Program-made: the position numbers and the translations under genes
DNA from: CALNBC01 sp050945915
GTDB taxonomy: Bacteria > Bacillota > Clostridia > Christensenellales > CALWSW01
NCBI GenBank assembly: GCA_050945915.1
Contig: JBMNTV010000061.1
Location: 1 to 10,996, forward strand
Direction: 5' to 3'
DNA length: 10,996 bases
In this document: positions 8,119 to 10,996 of the stretch, piece by piece
Numbering within the stretch: position 1 is the first letter of the stretch
How the letters are laid out: each line of letters starts with the position of its first letter
Notes under the pieces: generated by a model
Seen by the model: the letters and a program-made list of their open reading frames with translations, nothing else
What the model was told of the DNA's origin: nothing
The model's database searches: none

Positions 8119-8141
8119 TCCTGAAAATAATTCAGGATTTT
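8119..8141 (+). other. Hairpin at the predicted mRNA 5' end of the flavoprotein gene
   Basis: TCCTGAA (8119-8125) and TTCAGGA (8131-8137) form a perfect 7-bp stem around AATAA, followed by TTTT (8138-8141). It starts almost exactly where the transcript should begin. It could protect the mRNA 5' end from decay or act as a weak attenuator. The role is inferred. Confidence 0.4.
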
Positions 8142-8171
8142 AACTTAAAGGAGGTTGAAGGAGGGTTGGAA

Positions 8172-10565
8172 ATGAAGAAATGGATTGCGCTGCTGCTGAG
8201 CGTGCTGCTGACTTTGCTCGCGGCCTGCTCGCCCGCAGCAACCCCGCAGGAGAACACAGAAACTCCAGGGGTAGCAACCGCAACACCCGAGACTGCCGGG
8301 CTATACATCCCCGGCACTTACAGCGCCACGGCCAAGGGCTTTGGCGGAGACGTTACCGTAACCGTTACGGTAGACGCTGAAAAGATCACCGACTGCACGG
8401 TGGTGGGCGACGGCGAAACCGCTGGTATCGGTACCGAAGCCATCGAACAGATGCCCGCCAGGATCATTGTTGCCAACAGCGCGGAGGTAGACGCTATCAG
8501 CGGCTGCACGGTCACCAGCAATGCGATCAAGGTCGCTGCCGCGGACGCTTTGAACCAGGCCATGGGCAAGGAAGCCAGCGCCGTGAAGATGAAGCCCGGC
8601 ACCTATACCGCCACGGCCTACGGATTTATTGCGATCGAGCCCATCAGCGTGAAGGTCACGGTGAATGAAACCAGCATTCTGGACATTGAGGTGGACGGCA
8701 ACCGCGACAGCGTGGCCATGGTCCGCTCGGTGAACACCTTCCTGGTGCCCCGCATCCTGGAGCACCAGTCCGTGGCTGTGGACGCCATCTCCGGCGCAAC
8801 GGCGACCAGCAACGCCGTATTGACCGCCGTCACCGACGTGCTGAAGCAGGCTTTGGCCGCTGGCGGCGCCGACGCTGCCGCTCTTTCCGCATTCCAAACG
8901 AAAGAGCCCAAGACCGGCGGAAGCGAGACCATTGACGTGGACGTTCTCGTCGTCGGTATGGGCGGTTCCGGCTGCGCCGCGGCGATGAGCGCTGTGGAGG
9001 CTCAGGCGGCCGCTGGTTCCGACATCAGCGTTCTCGCCATCGACAAAGCCGGCCGTTACGGCGGCACCTCTGCATTCTGCGGCGAGCCCATGGCCGTGAA
9101 CGCGCCCAAGTACAAGGCAGAGTTCAACAACGGCGAAGACTATATGGATGGAGCCGCCCTGCTGGCCGCCTGGGATGAATACACCGAAGGCGATGCCAAG
9201 ATGAACATCGTCAAAAAGTTCCTGGACAATTCCGGCGACACCATCGACTGGCTCTTCTACGAGCACGGCTTCCTCTTCAACAACCCGCTGACGGGGTTCG
9301 GTCCGCAGGACATCTACCGGTGCAAATACCAGTTTGTCAGCCGTTTCAACGTGGAAGAAGGCCGCGACTACGGCATTCCGATCGACGGCGGTCAGAACAC
9401 CATGGTGGACAAGTACTTTGCCAACCTGATGGAGGATTATACCGAAATGGGCGGCAGGTACATGCTGGAAACCGAGGCGACCGACCTGATCTACGACGAG
9501 GCCACCCGTACCATTCAGGGCGTCAAGGCCGTTGCGCACGATGGCACGGAATACACCATCAACGCCAAGGCCGTCATCCTCGCCACCGGCGGTTTTGGCG
9601 GCAGCGCGGAGCTTGAGGAGCGCTTCCTTTCTGAGAATCCCTATTTCGACAATCTCGGAGGATACTGGACCCTCATCGGCATGGCGCAGAACGACGGCAA
9701 GATGATCGCTTCCGCCGTGGACCTGGGTGCCGGCACCTATAACATCGACATGGTGCCCATGGTGCACTTCGCCACCTCGAATGTGGTGCTCCACGACTAT
9801 CCCGTCCACCCGACGAACGACGGTTCCATCGACCAGTGGTACGGCTGGGATCAGGTCTGGTCGTTGAACAACGTGCCTGACGGACTGGTGCTGTGCAGCG
9901 ATATTCCCTGGATCGACATGCAGGGCGAGCGCTTCGTCAAGGAAGGTCAGCTCTTCTCCTGGTGGCTCGCAGGGCCCTCTTACTGGGCAGTCTGGTCTCA
10001 GGATCGACTGAACGACCTTGCGGAAAAGGGCTTCTCCTCCCGCATCTTCACGTATGCTCAGGGCAGCCAGGGCATTTTGCCGGCCAACATGCCCATTCCC
10101 GAAGTCTATGACATCGTTGAAAAACTCGTGGACATGGGTGTAATGGTCAAGGCGGACAGCTTTGAGGAACTTGCCGAGAAAATGGGCGTTCCCGCCGCCA
10201 CGCTCTCCACGACGCTGAACAACTATGAAGCCTACTGCGCTTCCGGTACGGACGAGCAGTTCGGCAAGGATGCGGCGAAGCTGCTGGCGCTGGGCGAAGG
10301 CCCCTACTATGCGCTGAAGGGCTATTCCGCGGCCTTCAGCACCGTGGGCGGATTGGATATCGACGAGAACATGAACGTTCTGCTTTCCGACGGCACCACG
10401 CCCATCAATGGCCTGTACGCGGTGGGTAACGACAGCGGCGGCGTACTCTACTCCAACAAGAAGCCGTACGTCACCTACGGCGGCGCCGCCCTCGGCTGGG
10501 CATTCACCTCCGGCCGCCTGGCGGGCGCGAACGCGGTCACCTACACCAACGCGCTGGGCGAATAA
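8172..10565 (+). CDS. Lipoprotein FMN/FAD flavoprotein reductase (fumarate/urocanate-reductase-like), two FMN-binding domains
   Basis: A 797-residue extracytoplasmic redox enzyme. A lipoprotein signal (residues 1-18, lipobox LAAC, C19) and a low-complexity Ala/Thr/Pro linker are followed by two FMN_bind domains (about 47-131 and 141-229). Each carries an ApbE flavinylation motif: DAISGCT (acceptor T113) and DAISGAT (T210). The rest (about 255-790) is a FAD_binding_2 domain: GMGGSG dinucleotide fold (262-267), ATGGFGG (471-477), GERF (585-588), and a C-terminal GLYAVGNDSGG / YGGAALGWAFTSGRLAG FAD-binding end. By family, electrons reach FMN from a membrane donor and pass through FAD to an external organic acceptor. 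By-eye alignment puts F595 where fumarate reductase has its proton-donating Arg, and NKKPYVTYGG where it has a second Arg, so the substrate is unlikely to be fumarate. The ATG at 8172 is chosen: AGGAGG lies 7 nt upstream, and a TTG at 8166 sits too close to it. A second AGGAGG is at 8149-8154. Control by the adjacent MerR is likely. Confidence 0.93.
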   Translation: MKKWIALLLSVLLTLLAACSPAATPQENTETPGVATATPETAGLYIPGTYSATAKGFGGDVTVTVTVDAEKITDCTVVGDGETAGIGTEAIEQMPARIIVANSAEVDAISGCTVTSNAIKVAAADALNQAMGKEASAVKMKPGTYTATAYGFIAIEPISVKVTVNETSILDIEVDGNRDSVAMVRSVNTFLVPRILEHQSVAVDAISGATATSNAVLTAVTDVLKQALAAGGADAAALSAFQTKEPKTGGSETIDVDVLVVGMGGSGCAAAMSAVEAQAAAGSDISVLAIDKAGRYGGTSAFCGEPMAVNAPKYKAEFNNGEDYMDGAALLAAWDEYTEGDAKMNIVKKFLDNSGDTIDWLFYEHGFLFNNPLTGFGPQDIYRCKYQFVSRFNVEEGRDYGIPIDGGQNTMVDKYFANLMEDYTEMGGRYMLETEATDLIYDEATRTIQGVKAVAHDGTEYTINAKAVILATGGFGGSAELEERFLSENPYFDNLGGYWTLIGMAQNDGKMIASAVDLGAGTYNIDMVPMVHFATSNVVLHDYPVHPTNDGSIDQWYGWDQVWSLNNVPDGLVLCSDIPWIDMQGERFVKEGQLFSWWLAGPSYWAVWSQDRLNDLAEKGFSSRIFTYAQGSQGILPANMPIPEVYDIVEKLVDMGVMVKADSFEELAEKMGVPAATLSTTLNNYEAYCASGTDEQFGKDAAKLLALGEGPYYALKGYSAAFSTVGGLDIDENMNVLLSDGTTPINGLYAVGNDSGGVLYSNKKPYVTYGGAALGWAFTSGRLAGANAVTYTNALGE

Positions 10566-10595
10566 CGCAGATTTTCCCGCCAATCATTTCATAAA

Positions 10596-10628
10596 CCCTG
10601 AGGCCTCACATTTCGTGGGGCCTTTGGG
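10596..10628 (+). terminator. Stem-loop after the flavoprotein gene, weak T tail
   Basis: AGGCCTCAC (10601-10609) pairs with GTGGGGCCT (10615-10623) around ATTTC with one T-G wobble, and flanking CCC/GGG (10596-10598 and 10626-10628) can extend the stem across a small internal loop. It lies 30 nt after the stop codon. Only a short T-run follows, so it may be an mRNA 3'-end stabiliser as much as a terminator. Confidence 0.55.
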
Positions 10629-10762
10629 CGTTAAAAAATCCTGCGGTTTTTGATTGCGCGGGGCGATTCGAACAATCCGTTTGCAAAGATGAAAAGCGGG
10701 TGTTCGTAAGTTGGATTCTTTGGTGGAGATATGGTAAAACAGAACGCAGCTAACTGTTTCGT

Positions 10763-10791
10763 TAATTGGCCAATAAATAATTGGCCAATAA
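10763..10791. repeat. Tandem pair of TAATTGGCCAATAA repeats with palindromic cores
   Basis: TAATTGGCCAATAA occurs at 10763-10776 and 10778-10791, one base apart, so the two 10-bp perfect palindromes ATTGGCCAAT are 15 bp apart. This resembles a double operator for a dimeric regulator, but no cognate gene is identifiable here. Confidence 0.55.
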
Positions 10792-10843
10792 CGCTGATTC
10801 AGAGGGCAAAATGAACGTTAGGGAAGTGAAGCATTGAAAACGA

Positions 10844-10868
10844 AAAACCCCCGAATCTCGGGGGTTTT
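10844..10868. terminator. Strong rho-independent terminator, symmetrical
   Basis: AAAACCCCCGA (10844-10854) is the exact reverse complement of TCGGGGGTTTT (10858-10868), with a 3-nt ATC loop. T-runs exist on both strands (four on plus, five on minus), so it can act in either direction. It could end the flavoprotein transcript and one arriving on the minus strand from beyond the window. Confidence 0.8.
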
Positions 10869-10872
10869 CTGT

Positions 10873-10995
10873 CTATAAACCTTGCTTTTGATACAATAAC
10901 ACGATTCCTATAGAAAACCAGGCGGGTGCATTTTTTTCAGTTGGTGCATACCATGACACGATTACTATGACACCATTTATATTCTTCACGCGCTC
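10873..10995 (-). CDS. Possible 3' end of an unidentified minus-strand gene
   Basis: On the minus strand a frame is open from the window edge for 40 codons and ends in TAG at 10873-10875, 4 nt before the strong terminator. The peptide is rich in Val/Ile and aromatics (GVIVIVSWYAPTEKNAPAWF) and matches no family I recognise. Its only support is the stop-then-terminator spacing. The stretch also carries short direct repeats (GTGTCAT twice), more like non-coding DNA. Another minus frame is open for 19 codons. It could easily be chance. Confidence 0.2.
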   Translation of the reverse strand, partial: ERVKNINGVIVIVSWYAPTEKNAPAWFSIGIVLLYQKQGL

Positions 10996-10996
10996 T

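Larger units (their letters stand above)
10566..10872. other. Intergenic region after the flavoprotein gene
   Basis: About 300 bases without a convincing gene. It holds a hairpin right after the flavoprotein stop (10596-10628), a tandem pair of ATTGGCCAAT palindromes (10763-10791), a nine-codon reading frame with a ribosome-site-like GAGGG (10811-10837), and a strong terminator (10844-10868). The stretch 10630-10760 shows nothing I can identify. Confidence 0.6.

Noticed and set aside
8301..10583. A 760-codon open frame antisense to the flavoprotein gene
   Set aside because: It mirrors a GC-rich coding gene, its translation is rich in His/Val/Gly/Arg with no recognisable domain, and the opposite strand encodes a clear FMN/FAD reductase with motifs in order.
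10661..10680. T-loop-like ATTCGAAC suggesting a tRNA
   Set aside because: No acceptor stem, D arm or anticodon arm can be assembled around it on either strand.

Overview
The window looks like chromosomal DNA from an anaerobic, Gram-positive, Bacillota/Clostridia-type bacterium. The evidence is strong AGGAGG-type ribosome binding sites, a short lipoprotein signal peptide with a lipobox on a flavin reductase (an extracytoplasmic enzyme tethered to a single membrane), a BvgS-like hybrid kinase beside a c-di-GMP-type response regulator, and moderate GC content that seems higher in the flavoprotein gene. No species can be named. No tRNA, rRNA, CRISPR array or insertion sequence was recognised.

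Layout. (1) 52-738, plus strand: a lone DUF7948-type domain, normally the N-terminal part of SBBP beta-propeller proteins, here ending where the repeats should begin. (2) 739-1021: non-coding, with two hairpins, one terminator-like. (3) 1022-6499, minus strand: a probable two-gene signalling operon. The promoter-proximal gene encodes a BvgS-like hybrid sensor kinase (signal peptide, solute-binding domain, TM, HisKA, HATPase, two receivers, Hpt). The second gene, 25 nt downstream, encodes a REC-PAS-PAS-GGDEF-EAL protein whose GGDEF motif is degenerate and whose EAL domain is broken by an apparent 1-nt deletion near 1198. (4) 6693-6908, minus strand: a small XRE-type regulator with its own promoter. 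(5) 7186-8001, plus strand: a MerR-family regulator with a C-terminal sensing domain, followed by a strong terminator. (6) 8172-10565, plus strand: a lipoprotein flavoprotein reductase with two covalent-FMN domains and an FAD-binding fumarate-reductase/urocanate-reductase-type domain. (7) 10566-10996: mainly non-coding, with a tandem pair of palindromes, a strong terminator and possibly the 3' end of a minus-strand gene.

The most interesting system is the MerR-flavoprotein pair. Both promoters carry the same 15-bp word (ACAATGGTGTAACAC) inside a 19-bp -35/-10 spacer, the unusual geometry typical of MerR-activated promoters. This suggests that the MerR protein senses a small molecule and turns on both itself and the reductase, which would use that or a related molecule as a terminal electron acceptor outside the membrane. 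By-eye comparison suggests that the catalytic and substrate-binding arginines of fumarate reductase are absent, so the acceptor is probably not fumarate and remains unknown. No ApbE flavin transferase or electron-donating dehydrogenase is present in the window; both would have to be encoded elsewhere.
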